A stretch of 64,000 bases of DNA from Treponema sp. (GTDB lineage: Bacteria > Spirochaetota > Spirochaetia > Treponematales > Treponemataceae), in NCBI GenBank assembly GCA_024690865.1, contig JAILON010000156.1, positions 1 to 64,000 of the forward strand, in the 5' to 3' direction. Under the pieces are notes generated by a model. That model was not told the DNA's origin, made no database searches, and saw only the letters and a list, made by a program, of their open reading frames with translations. How positions within the stretch are numbered: position 1 is the first letter of the stretch; each line of letters starts with the position of its first letter. Shown here piece after piece: positions 50,262 through 58,615 of this stretch. Position numbers and translations under genes: made by a program.

Positions 50262-51743
50262 GTGGCTGTGAATTTGAATTCTTCCAATGTTGCGACCCGC
50301 GAGAACAGGATCGGGTCCATAACGGGCTATATCGGCAATCTGAAGGACCTGGCGGAAAAGTCCGAATGCGGGACGCTCAAGGGCTGCTCCCGCTGCTTCT
50401 CCCAGTCCAGCTCCTGCCTTTCCATGTGTGCGCTGGGCCAGCTGTCGGCCATCCGCGACATCGCGATAGTCCACCACGGGCCCGCGGGATGCTCCGTGGC
50501 GGCCGCCGGGTCATACTACCTGGACAAGGTAATGGCGAAGAAGCGCGGTGTCACGACCAATACCGTCTACGTCGGCACCGACATGAACGAGAACGATACG
50601 ATCTTCGGTTCCACGGCGCAGCTGCGGAAAATCATCCTTGAGGTGAACAAGCGCTACTCGCCTAAGGCAATCTTTGTCGCCAGCTCCTGTGCGACGGGAA
50701 TCATCGGCGAGGACATAGACAGCGTCGTTGATGACGTGAAGTCGGAGATAGACATTCCGGTCATCGCCGTCCACTGCGAGGGATTCAAGTCCCGCATCTG
50801 GGCAACGGGATTCGACATTTCCGACCATGCGGTGCTGTCCGGCATCGTGCAGCCGCCCAAGCAGAAGCGCAACACGATAAACTTCAAGAACTTCTACGAG
50901 AGCGCACGGCCTGAGATCATCGAGATGTTCAAGAACTTCGACCTGGAGCCGATTTTCTTGTACTGCAACTCGACGGTCGAGGAGCTGTCCCACATCTCCG
51001 AGTCCCTTGCAACGACCTGCATCTGCGGTACCCTGGGGAACTACCTGGGAAACGGCCTTGAGGAAAAGTACGGCGTGCCCTACGTGCGCAGCATCAACCA
51101 GTGCGGCATCGTCGGATTTGAAACATGGCTCCGTGAAATCGGGAAGGTCACGGGACGCAGCGACAAGATAGAGAAGTACATTGCGGAGCAGCGGGCCATC
51201 TACATCCCCCAGATTGAGGAAATCAAGAAGGAGCTCAAGGGCCTCCGCGCCGTCATCGGCATGGGACCGGGCTACACCTTCGAGGTAAGCCGCGTCCTGA
51301 ACGAGCTTGGCATCGAGGTCGTGTGGGCGCTCGCCTGGCACTACGACAAGAAGTACGAGAACGGCGACGTGCCTCCTTCGATGAAGTACCTCCTGGAGAA
51401 CAACATCAACTTCGAGGCGAGCGTTTCCGACCAGCAGAACTACGAGGTGATGAACATACTGCACAAGTACAAGCCGGACCTCTACCTGTCTCGCCACCCC
51501 GGTTCCACCGTGTGGGCAATCAAGAACGGAACGAGCGCGGTCTATGTCGCCGACGAGTACATGATTTTCGGCTACAAGCATACGCTTGAGTTTGCCAAGT
51601 CGATTCTGGACAGCATCCGCAACAGGAGCTTCGAGCAGAACCTTGCCAAGCGGGTCAAGCTGCCCTACACGGACTGGTGGTACCAGCAGAATATCGACAC
51701 GTTCTTTGAGGACGAAAAGAAAAAGTCCGCCGCGGCGGTTTGA
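50262..51743 (+). CDS. NifD-like catalytic subunit (MarD-like)
   Basis: A 493-residue homologue of the nitrogenase alpha subunit. P-cluster cysteines equivalent to NifD C62, C88 and C154 appear at C52, C77 (HHGPAGC) and C143 (ASSCATGIIGED). The cofactor ligand Cys275 of NifD matches C255 in CGTLGNYLGNGLEEKYG, aligned without gaps. The N2-reducing residues Gln191 and His195 are replaced by Trp180 and Phe184 (EGFKSRIWATGFD), and the His442 position appears to be non-His (VADEYMIFGYKH). So it should hold a P-cluster and a NifB-derived cofactor, but not reduce N2. Neighbours suggest methylthio-alkane reduction. The start is GTG behind AAGGAGAG. Confidence 0.88.
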   Translation: MAVNLNSSNVATRENRIGSITGYIGNLKDLAEKSECGTLKGCSRCFSQSSSCLSMCALGQLSAIRDIAIVHHGPAGCSVAAAGSYYLDKVMAKKRGVTTNTVYVGTDMNENDTIFGSTAQLRKIILEVNKRYSPKAIFVASSCATGIIGEDIDSVVDDVKSEIDIPVIAVHCEGFKSRIWATGFDISDHAVLSGIVQPPKQKRNTINFKNFYESARPEIIEMFKNFDLEPIFLYCNSTVEELSHISESLATTCICGTLGNYLGNGLEEKYGVPYVRSINQCGIVGFETWLREIGKVTGRSDKIEKYIAEQRAIYIPQIEEIKKELKGLRAVIGMGPGYTFEVSRVLNELGIEVVWALAWHYDKKYENGDVPPSMKYLLENNINFEASVSDQQNYEVMNILHKYKPDLYLSRHPGSTVWAIKNGTSAVYVADEYMIFGYKHTLEFAKSILDSIRNRSFEQNLAKRVKLPYTDWWYQQNIDTFFEDEKKKSAAAV

Positions 51744-51760
51744 TGGGGGAATGAGATAAA

Positions 51761-53065
51761 ATGGCGAAACTACTTGACAAACAGCGATATAAATGTGCCC
51801 TTGCCGCAATGCAGACCGTGCAGGCCATCACGAGGGCCATTCCGGTTCTGCATGCGGGACCGGGATGTGCGCAGAAGCTTGCCAACGGTATTGGAAGCTC
51901 CGGCTACTTCTCCCCGAACATCTTTCCCTGCACGAGCATCAACGAGAAGGATGTCGTCTTCGGCGGAACCAAGAAGCTTGCGAGCACGATAGACAACGCG
52001 CTCAAGGTGATAGACGCCGACCTCTACGTCGTGCTGACCGGATGCATTCCTGAAATCGTGGGCGACGACACCGGAGAGGTCGTGAGCCAGTTCGCGGATG
52101 CGGAAAAGCCCGTCATCTATGCGAGCACGGCGGGCTTCAAGGGAAACAACTACAAGGGACACGAGCAGGTCGTCGATGCGATAATCAGCCAGTACCTCAA
52201 GAAGGTACCGGACAGTGAGAAAGTGCCGGGCCTTGTGAACATCTGGGCGGACGTTCCTTATCAGGACCAGTTCTGGCTGGGAAACCTGCGCGAGCTGGAG
52301 AAGCTCGTCGCGGAGCTGGGCCTGACGCCCAACACGATTTTCGGATATGACCGGGGCTTGAAGAACATCGACCTTGTTCCCAAGGCCCAGTTCAACCTGC
52401 TCGTTTCCCCCTGGGTCGGACTCAAGAACGTGCAGAAGATGGAAAAGAAGCTGGGCATTCCCTACCTGCACTATCCGGTGCTTCCCGTCGGAGCTACGGA
52501 GACCAGCAAGTTCCTCCGCGCCGTCGGCAAGTTTGCGAAAGTCCCCTCTGAGAAGGTCGAGGCCGTCATCACGGAGCACGAGAAGTACTTCTACTACCTC
52601 ATCGAACGCTATGCCGACCTTTTCCTGGAGAACCGCGTCATCAACAAGCAGTTCTCGGTCGTTGCGGACGCGCAGTATGCCCTTGGCTTTACGAAGTTCC
52701 TCGTGAACGACTTGGGCCTCTTCCCCGCGAAGCAGTTCGTCACCGACGACACGCCAAAGGAGTATCAGGAGGCAATCGCGGCGGAGTTCAAGAAGCTCAA
52801 CTACGGCATACAGGCGGAAGTGGAGTTCACCGGCGACAGCTACCTGATACATAATGGCATCAAGGAGCACGACTATCACGGATACCCCCTGGTGCTGGGA
52901 AGCTACTTTGACAAGGAGGTTACCGAAGATCTGAAGGGCAACTTCCTGAACGTCGCCTGGCCTTTCCAGAACAGGGTCGTCATGGACAGCTTCTATGCGG
53001 GCTATACGGGAGGCATACGGCTCATAGAGGACATCTATACCGTCGCCGTACAGCGCTTCAACTAG
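51761..53065 (+). CDS. NifK-like subunit (MarK-like)
   Basis: A 434-residue homologue of the nitrogenase beta subunit, expected to pair with the NifD-like protein and share the P-cluster. The three P-cluster cysteines are present: C36 in HAGPGC, C57 in FPCTSINEKDVVFGG and C95 in LTGCIPEIVGDD. The N-terminal extension of Azotobacter NifK is missing. A GGGAATGAG site precedes ATG 51761, 17 nt after the upstream stop, consistent with coupled translation. Confidence 0.9.
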   Translation: MAKLLDKQRYKCALAAMQTVQAITRAIPVLHAGPGCAQKLANGIGSSGYFSPNIFPCTSINEKDVVFGGTKKLASTIDNALKVIDADLYVVLTGCIPEIVGDDTGEVVSQFADAEKPVIYASTAGFKGNNYKGHEQVVDAIISQYLKKVPDSEKVPGLVNIWADVPYQDQFWLGNLRELEKLVAELGLTPNTIFGYDRGLKNIDLVPKAQFNLLVSPWVGLKNVQKMEKKLGIPYLHYPVLPVGATETSKFLRAVGKFAKVPSEKVEAVITEHEKYFYYLIERYADLFLENRVINKQFSVVADAQYALGFTKFLVNDLGLFPAKQFVTDDTPKEYQEAIAAEFKKLNYGIQAEVEFTGDSYLIHNGIKEHDYHGYPLVLGSYFDKEVTEDLKGNFLNVAWPFQNRVVMDSFYAGYTGGIRLIEDIYTVAVQRFN

Positions 53066-53156
53066 TACGGACAGACGGTCCGGGCCGTTTGTCCGTGCGT
53101 GCGGGGTGCATGTGCTGGCACCGGTACTCCCGCAGAATGATTCGGAGTGTTCTACT

Positions 53157-53339
53157 ATGGCACAAGAGACTTTTGAACTGAACAAGGGACAGGGCGAGTC
53201 CTATCCCGAGGAATTCAAAAAACTTGCCGAATACGTCAAGTCAATCAAGTTCGGTTCCGTGACCGTCCAGATTCAGGACGGTAGGATCATACAGATTGAC
53301 AAGAACGAGAAGTTCAGGTTCGACAAGAAAGAACGATGA
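53157..53339 (+). CDS. YezD-family small protein (DUF2292)
   Basis: A 60-residue protein with the pattern LAEYVKSIKFGSVTVQIQDG followed by RIIQIDKNEKFRF, as in the YezD/DUF2292 family. These small proteins recur next to sulfur-assimilation genes in Firmicutes and other bacteria; their biochemical role is not known. The start is ATG 53157 with GGAG 9 nt upstream; the ORF-track start at 53106 is not supported. A strong terminator follows 40 nt after the stop, so this is probably the last gene of the first transcript. Confidence 0.8.
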   Translation: MAQETFELNKGQGESYPEEFKKLAEYVKSIKFGSVTVQIQDGRIIQIDKNEKFRFDKKER

Positions 53340-53378
53340 AATTTTTGAGCATGGTGCTGGGACTGACCAGAAAACTGG

Positions 53379-53430
53379 AGGTTCCTGAAGAGGACGGCGT
53401 ATGCTGTCCCACTTCAGGAACCTTTTTTTA
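53379..53430 (+). terminator. Strong terminator or attenuator between yezD and the transporter
   Basis: AGGTTCCTGAAG (53379-53390) pairs perfectly with CTTCAGGAACCT (53412-53423) and T7 follows. The loop holds an inner GGAC/GTCC pair. It lies 24 nt before the ribosome site of the binding-protein gene, so it either ends the first operon or controls read-through into the transporter. Confidence 0.9.
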
Positions 53431-53453
53431 TTTTCATTTCTATGGAGGAAACT

Positions 53454-54275
53454 ATGAAAAAGACTGTGATCATCAACAAACTGCTGCTTGCTTTTTCCGC
53501 GGTCGTGCTTGCCGCAGGACTTTTCGGCTGCAAGAAAGCAGGAAATGATTCAAAGGGTGTCAAGACGATTATCGTCGGTACGGGAACGGCGTACAATCCC
53601 TACTGCTATCTTGACGAGAACGGAAATCTCGTCGGCTACGAGAAGGACGTGCTGGATGCCATAGACGAGCTTTTGCCCCAGTACACGTTCAAGTACGAGA
53701 CCTTTGACTTCGCAAACATCCTGCTCGCCCTGAGCGGCGGAAAGATAGACATCGGCGCACACCAGTACGAGGAAAGCGAGGAGCGGCGCAAGAACTACCT
53801 GTTCAGCACGGAGTCCTACAACTCCTTCATCACCCACATCATCGTCCTCAAGGACAGGACGGACATCAATGACTTCGAGGACTTGCCCGGCAAGACGGTC
53901 CACCTGAGCATCGGCTCAAACACTGCGGCTACGGTTTTGAAATACAACGAGGACGCCTCCCCCGACAAGCAGATAAACACCTTCCTTGCGAAGTCCCTGC
54001 AGTCGGAGCAGATTGTTGCCGGACTGAAGAACGGGCAGTTTGACGCGACCTTCTTTCCGCTGCTTGACTTGGACAAGTACAACCGCGAGTACGGAAACAT
54101 CCTCAAGGCCGTCGGCAAGCCGCTCAACTCCTCGTTCTCCTACCTCATCTTCCAGAAGGGAAACACGGAGCTGCAGGAAGCCGTGGACGGGGCCTTGCGT
54201 CAGCTGAAAGCTTCCGGAAAACTCTCGGAGCTGGCCATAAAGGACCTGGGCCGCGACACGACCCAGGGCGAGTAA
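53454..54275 (+). CDS. Polar amino acid ABC transporter, binding lipoprotein
   Basis: A 273-residue SBP_bac_3 family substrate-binding lipoprotein. The lipobox is AAGLFGC after a classic signal (MKKTVIINKLLLAFSAVVL). The mature part shows NPYCYLDENGNLVGYEKDVL, FDFANILLALSGGKIDIGAH and the C-terminal QLKASGKLSELAIKDLG typical of cystine/polar amino acid binders. The start MKKTVII follows GGAGG (53444). Its place after the nitrogenase-like operon suggests an organosulfur amino acid or cystine as ligand, comparable to TcyJK systems; that is inference. Confidence 0.92.
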   Translation: MKKTVIINKLLLAFSAVVLAAGLFGCKKAGNDSKGVKTIIVGTGTAYNPYCYLDENGNLVGYEKDVLDAIDELLPQYTFKYETFDFANILLALSGGKIDIGAHQYEESEERRKNYLFSTESYNSFITHIIVLKDRTDINDFEDLPGKTVHLSIGSNTAATVLKYNEDASPDKQINTFLAKSLQSEQIVAGLKNGQFDATFFPLLDLDKYNREYGNILKAVGKPLNSSFSYLIFQKGNTELQEAVDGALRQLKASGKLSELAIKDLGRDTTQGE

Positions 54276-54298
54276 ACGCGGACAAAGGGTGACGGTAT

Positions 54299-54991
54299 AT
54301 GGGTGAGTTTTTTTCCTGGCAGCGGGTCTTTGAGAATTTTCCGCGCCTTGTAGCCAAGCTTCCGATAACGTTTGAAATCGTACTGGTTGCCTTTGCCGTC
54401 GGGCTTACGCTCGGCATCATACTCTCGTTTGTCGAGCTGAAGCGGATTCCCGTCTTGACGCAGCTTCTGGACGTGTTCATCTCGTTCGAGCGCGGTACCC
54501 CCCTGCTCGTACAGATGCTCGTCATGTATTACGGGCTGCCGCTCGTCCTGGAGGGGCTGTTCGGAATCGACACCCGGAGCTGGGAAAAGCTCACCTTCGT
54601 CATCATAACCTATACGCTCAACCAGGCCGCTTTCTTGAGCCAGGATTTCCGGGGGGCCATCCTGTCCATCCCGGCCGGCCAGAAGGAGGCGGCCCTGGCC
54701 TGCGGGCTGACCCCGCTTCAGACGGCGGTCCGCATAGTGCTGCCGCAGTCCGTCCGCATCGCCGTTCCCAGCATCGGGCTTGAACTCATCGGGCTGTTCC
54801 AGAACACCTCGCTCGTGTCCATGGTTGGCGTCATAGACATACTGGGTCGTGCGCAGTCGCTCGGAAACCTGACGAGCCATACCTTTGAAAGCTACCTGAT
54901 CGTGGCGTTTGTCTTTGTCGTCATCAGCCTCCTGCTCACGGCCCTCAACAAGGCAATCAATGCCCGCCTCAAATCGGAGGTCATAAAATGA
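54299..54991 (+). CDS. Amino acid ABC transporter permease 1
   Basis: A 230-residue HisM-type permease with about five membrane helices (ITFEIVLVAFAVGLTLGIIL) and the EAA coupling loop EAALACGLTPLQTAVRIVLPQ. It should pair with the permease encoded next; the two genes overlap by 4 bp (ATGA). It starts 23 nt after the binding-protein gene. Confidence 0.93.
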   Translation: MGEFFSWQRVFENFPRLVAKLPITFEIVLVAFAVGLTLGIILSFVELKRIPVLTQLLDVFISFERGTPLLVQMLVMYYGLPLVLEGLFGIDTRSWEKLTFVIITYTLNQAAFLSQDFRGAILSIPAGQKEAALACGLTPLQTAVRIVLPQSVRIAVPSIGLELIGLFQNTSLVSMVGVIDILGRAQSLGNLTSHTFESYLIVAFVFVVISLLLTALNKAINARLKSEVIK

Positions 54992-55662
54992 GTTTCAACC
55001 TTTCATACCTGTGGGACTGCCTTGTATCCGGAGCCCATTATATCCACATATCCCTGCTGCTTGCAATCGTTCCCCTTGCGGTCGGAACGGTGTTCGGAAC
55101 GCTCATAGCCCTGTCGCGTATTTTCCATGTGCGCTTCGTGGCCCGCTTCTTTGACATCTTTATTCCCATATACAACGGGATCCCCGTAATCGTCACCCTG
55201 TTCATCTACAACCTGATCTATTTGATTTACTGCAAGCCGTCGACGGGCGGCATCATGTACGTGGCCTTGTTCACCTTCTGCCTGGGCAGCACCATGCGGC
55301 TTGCGGAAACGATACGAGGGGCGTTCCTCTCCGTACCCAAGGGCCAGTACGAGGCATGCTATTCCGCAGGGCTTACGGTGTTCCAGTCCCTGCGCCGGGT
55401 GATAATCCCGCAGGTCATTCCTGCGGCGATACCCCCCTTCACGAACATGACCGTGGGTGCGATAAAGAATTCTTCGATCGTCCTTGCGATAGGCATAACG
55501 GATGTCCTAAACGGGGCGACGATGCCGTGCGCCAACACCTACAGCTTTTTGGAAGGCTATGTTGCCGCGGCAATCATATACTGGCTGCTGAACCTTGTGG
55601 CGGAGAATCTGCTGGGGCTTGCCGAAAAGCGCCTGCTGAAATATAAGGGAGGAAAAATTTGA
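54988..55662 (+). CDS. Amino acid ABC transporter permease 2
   Basis: A 224-residue HisQ-type permease with the coupling loop [20 protein letters not shown] and about five helices ([20 protein letters not shown]). It overlaps both neighbours by 4 bp, so the three inner-membrane and ATPase genes are translationally coupled. Two different permeases with one binding protein is the TcyLM-like arrangement. Confidence 0.93.
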   Translation: MSFNLSYLWDCLVSGAHYIHISLLLAIVPLAVGTVFGTLIALSRIFHVRFVARFFDIFIPIYNGIPVIVTLFIYNLIYLIYCKPSTGGIMYVALFTFCLGSTMRLAETIRGAFLSVPKGQYEACYSAGLTVFQSLRRVIIPQVIPAAIPPFTNMTVGAIKNSSIVLAIGITDVLNGATMPCANTYSFLEGYVAAAIIYWLLNLVAENLLGLAEKRLLKYKGGKI

Positions 55663-56414
55663 TGATCAAGATAGAGAACGTGAAAAAATCATTCGGGCAC
55701 CTGAAGGTGCTGCAGGACGTGTCGCTGAGCGTCAACAGCGGCGACGTGGTCGTCATACTGGGGCCGAGCGGTTCGGGGAAGACGACCCTGCTCCGTTCCA
55801 TCAATTTTTTGGAGAAGGCCGACGCCGGGCGCCTTACGATTGGAAGCACGAGCGTGGATCTGCATTCTGCCCGCAAGAAAGAGATCCTTGAGGTGCGGCG
55901 CAAGACCGCGATGGTCTTCCAGAACTACAACCTCTTCGCAAACAAGACCGCGCTCGAGAACGTGACGGAAGGCCTTGTCACCGCGCGGAAAGTCCCCAAG
56001 GCGCAGGCCGTGGAGCGTGCCCTTGCCGAACTCAAGAAGGTGGGGCTTTCCGACAAGGCGGACTACTATCCCAGCCAGCTTTCCGGCGGCCAGCAGCAGC
56101 GCGTTGGAATCGCACGGGCAGTCGCTCTGGATGCGGAGGTAATCCTCTTTGACGAGCCCACGTCCGCCCTGGACCCGGAACTGGTCGGGGAGACCCTGCA
56201 GATTATCAAGAACGTCGCCAAGGAGGGCCACACGATGATAGTCGTGACCCACGAGATGTCCTTCGCGGAGGAGGCCGCCGACAAGGTCGTGTTCATGGAC
56301 GGGGGCTTCATCGTGGAGGAGGGGACTCCCAAGGAGATTTTCTACAGTCCCAAGGAGGAGCGCACCAAGAGATTCCTGCACCGCATCCTGCCCGTCGGCG
56401 AGTACATCATATAA
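55659..56414 (+). CDS. Amino acid ABC transporter ATP-binding protein
   Basis: A 251-residue ABC ATPase with Walker [11 protein letters not shown], signature [14 protein letters not shown], Walker [15 protein letters not shown] and switch His VVTHEM, all intact. The family is the polar amino acid transporter type (HisP/GlnQ/TcyN). It completes the importer encoded from 53454. Confidence 0.95.
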   Translation: MMIKIENVKKSFGHLKVLQDVSLSVNSGDVVVILGPSGSGKTTLLRSINFLEKADAGRLTIGSTSVDLHSARKKEILEVRRKTAMVFQNYNLFANKTALENVTEGLVTARKVPKAQAVERALAELKKVGLSDKADYYPSQLSGGQQQRVGIARAVALDAEVILFDEPTSALDPELVGETLQIIKNVAKEGHTMIVVTHEMSFAEEAADKVVFMDGGFIVEEGTPKEIFYSPKEERTKRFLHRILPVGEYII

Positions 56415-56428
56415 GCAAAGGAGGGGGT

Positions 56429-57805
56429 ATGGAAAAAAGTCCTGGGCGGCTGGGAGTGGACATGACGCGGGGCGCTATCCTGCCGCAGATTGTCCGCTTC
56501 GCCCTGCCCCTGCTTGCCGGGAACATCTTCCAGCAGCTGTACAACACGACCGACTGCCTCATCGTCGGCCGCTTCCTGGGACGGGATGCCCTTGCCGCAG
56601 TCGGCTCCACGGGCCAGCTCGTCTTTGGTGTCATCGGATTTTTCAACGGGCTTGCGACGGGTGCGCAGGTCATCATCTCGCAGAGCTTCGGTTCAAAAGA
56701 CAAGGCTGCGCTCAAGTCTGCCATACATACGGCCGTGCTGTTCTCGGTTTTCATAAGCGTCTTCCTCAGCATATTCGGTATCCTCATATCCGGCTTCATG
56801 CTGCGCCTTATCCACGTGCCCCCTGCCGTCCTTGAGCTGGCCAGCTCCTACCTGCGGATTTTCTTTGCGGGAATCGCATTCCTGGTACTGTACAACATCG
56901 GTTCAGGAATCCTCCGCGCACTGGGAGACTCCAGGCATCCCCTGTATTTCCTTGTGTTCAGTTCAATCGTAAACATCATCCTTGACCTCATTTTCGTGAT
57001 TGTCTTGAAACTGGGCATCCGGGGAGCGGCATTCGCCACGGTCATCTCGGAGCTTGTTTCCATAATCCCCGTCTTCTTCGTGCTGCTGACGGCGGAAGAA
57101 GACGTCCGGATCCGCCTGAAAGATTTGCGGATAAGCGTTTCCTTCCTTGCGAAGGTCGTGAAAATAGGTCTGCCCGGCGCAATCACATCATCGCTCATTG
57201 CCTTTTCCAACACCTTCATGCAGCGCTACGTGAATTCCTTTGGGGAGGCATGCATAGCGGGATTTGCCGTGTTCTCGCGCTTCGACAACTTCATGATCAT
57301 GCCCATGATAAGCATCTCCTTTTCCGTCACGACTTTCGTCAGCCAGAACTTCGGCGCGAACGAACTGTGCAGGGTACGGCGCGGGGTACGGATTTCCCTG
57401 CTTCTGGACATCTGTTTGATCGGGGCCATCTCAAGCCTGTCCTTCGCATTCGCCCGCCTTTTCACCATGCTTTTCATAAGCGATGCGGAATCCGTCCGCT
57501 ACGGCTCGCTGTTCATACGCTTCGCGACGCCCTTCTACGTCCTGTGCGCGACGACGATGCTGTACAGCCAGGCCCTGCACGGGCTTGGGGAATCCATTAT
57601 CCCTACGGCGATAACTTTCGGCGGCTTTGTCATCCTGCGGCAGACCTATCTTTTTGTGAGTACGCATCTTTCCGGCCGTTTCACATTCGTAGCCCTCGCG
57701 TACCCAATCGTCTGGATTTTCACCGCGCTCGTGATGGTCCTGTACTACAGGCGGACGCTGGAACGGCACAGGCGTGGCCAGCCTGTCTGCAAGTCCGTGG
57801 ATTGA
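56429..57805 (+). CDS. MATE family efflux transporter
   Basis: A 458-residue multidrug and toxin extrusion family exporter with twelve membrane helices in two halves; the first half opens with RFALPLLAGNIFQQLYNTTD and the second with IGLPGAITSSLIAFSNTFMQ. It starts 14 nt after the ABC ATPase gene behind AAAGGAGGGGG, so it is probably on the same transcript. A substrate cannot be assigned; export of a by-product of the sulfur pathway is only a thought. Its last codons (CKSVD, stop) form copy one of a downstream tandem array. Confidence 0.93.
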   Translation: MEKSPGRLGVDMTRGAILPQIVRFALPLLAGNIFQQLYNTTDCLIVGRFLGRDALAAVGSTGQLVFGVIGFFNGLATGAQVIISQSFGSKDKAALKSAIHTAVLFSVFISVFLSIFGILISGFMLRLIHVPPAVLELASSYLRIFFAGIAFLVLYNIGSGILRALGDSRHPLYFLVFSSIVNIILDLIFVIVLKLGIRGAAFATVISELVSIIPVFFVLLTAEEDVRIRLKDLRISVSFLAKVVKIGLPGAITSSLIAFSNTFMQRYVNSFGEACIAGFAVFSRFDNFMIMPMISISFSVTTFVSQNFGANELCRVRRGVRISLLLDICLIGAISSLSFAFARLFTMLFISDAESVRYGSLFIRFATPFYVLCATTMLYSQALHGLGESIIPTAITFGGFVILRQTYLFVSTHLSGRFTFVALAYPIVWIFTALVMVLYYRRTLERHRRGQPVCKSVD

Positions 57806-58045
57806 CTGTACACAAGTCCGTGGATTGACTATACACAAGTCCGTGGATTGACTGTACACAAGTCTGTGGACTGCCTATACACAAGTCCGTGGACTGCCTA
57901 TACACAAGTCCGTGGATTGACTGTACACAAGTCCGTGGACTGCCTATACACACAAGTCTGTGGATTGACTGTACACAAGTCCGTGGACTGCCTGTACAAC
58001 AAGTCCGTGGACTGCCTGTACACAAGTCCGTGGATAGGCAGTCAC
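57790..58045. repeat. 23-bp tandem array, 11 copies, starting in the MATE stop codon
   Basis: CAAGTCCGTGGATTGACTGTACA recurs at 57790, 57813, 57836, 57859, 57882, 57905, 57928, 57953, 57976, 58000 and 58023. The spacing is 23 bp with two or three one- or two-base slips. GTCCGTGGAC is a small dyad in several copies. The first copy encodes the last residues and the TGA of the MATE gene. There are no unique spacers, so it is not a CRISPR. Confidence 0.92.
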
Positions 58046-58255
58046 GCTCCAACATCCTCTTCAGATCGCGTATCCTTCTCTCGTGGTTACCCAAGGGCTT
58101 CTCCAACTTGGCGACATACCTGTTGATGTCCTCGCTTCCAGACGTTGCCTCTTCGCCCGCCTTTGTACTTTCTTCGTGTTGCCGGTCGCCGTCTCCGCGT
58201 CATCTGCCTCACGGGTTTCCTGTCCAGATTCTCCCGCCCGAAGCAGTTTCTTCAT
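58046..58255 (-). pseudogene. Possible frameshifted small coiled-coil gene
   Basis: On the minus strand an ORF starts at ATG 58255 (MKKLLRAGESGQETREADDA) after AGAGGAC. Near KKVQRR a -1 or +2 shift would join it to a frame reading EDINRYVAKLEKPLGNHERR and IRDLKRMLERD before it runs into the 23-bp array. Both halves look protein-like, the joint is broken, and the array has replaced the end. The call is tentative; no family is recognised. Confidence 0.3.
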
Positions 58256-58351
58256 GTTATTTTGTCCTCTGTTATTTATAAATAGAAACCATTGCAATTA
58301 GCATTGGTACATATCAATTTTCTTCGGCCAATTAGAATATAGCGGAATTGC

Positions 58352-58552
58352 ATGGGAAACTCAAGGATTATTCCGGAGTTTTTTACGGTTTTTACGGTTT
58401 TTCTTCGGTGTGTTCTGTACGATTACCCTGAGTCGCGGATTGCTTGTAAGGCCAAGGCCGGATGCCCGCCGTGTTCCTCCGTTTGCTTGAAAATTCCATA
58501 CATCCGTGCGTTGCTGGAAGTCCTGCACGACAAGCGCTTCCGGGAGGAATAG
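58352..58552 (+). pseudogene. Remnant related to the downstream 730-aa gene
   Basis: A 66-residue ORF whose end, YIRALLEVLHDKRFREE, matches 10 of 17 residues of YVRAALEVLYDSKFQSE in the protein encoded at 58616-60805. The rest of the ORF is unlike it. It looks like a decayed partial duplicate, or a former start of the island, lying 60 bp before the active promoter. It could also be a small protein that shares one helix. Confidence 0.4.
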
Positions 58553-58579
58553 GGGAGGCACAACGAGACGGGTTTTACC

Positions 58580-58608
58580 TTGAAACCCCAACAAAGCTGT
58601 GTTATAAT
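58580..58608 (+). promoter_or_regulatory. Consensus promoter of the accessory island, leaderless
   Basis: TTGAAA (58580-58585), exactly 17 bp, TATAAT (58603-58608), then 7 nt to ATG 58616. It is among the closest matches to the sigma-70 consensus in the window and leaves no room for a ribosome site. The ORF-track start TTG 58580 is the -35 box itself. Confidence 0.85.
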
Positions 58609-58615
58609 TTGCCGT

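Noticed and set aside
57790-58045. CRISPR-like array
   Set aside because: The 23-bp units are directly adjacent with no unique spacers, and no cas genes are near.
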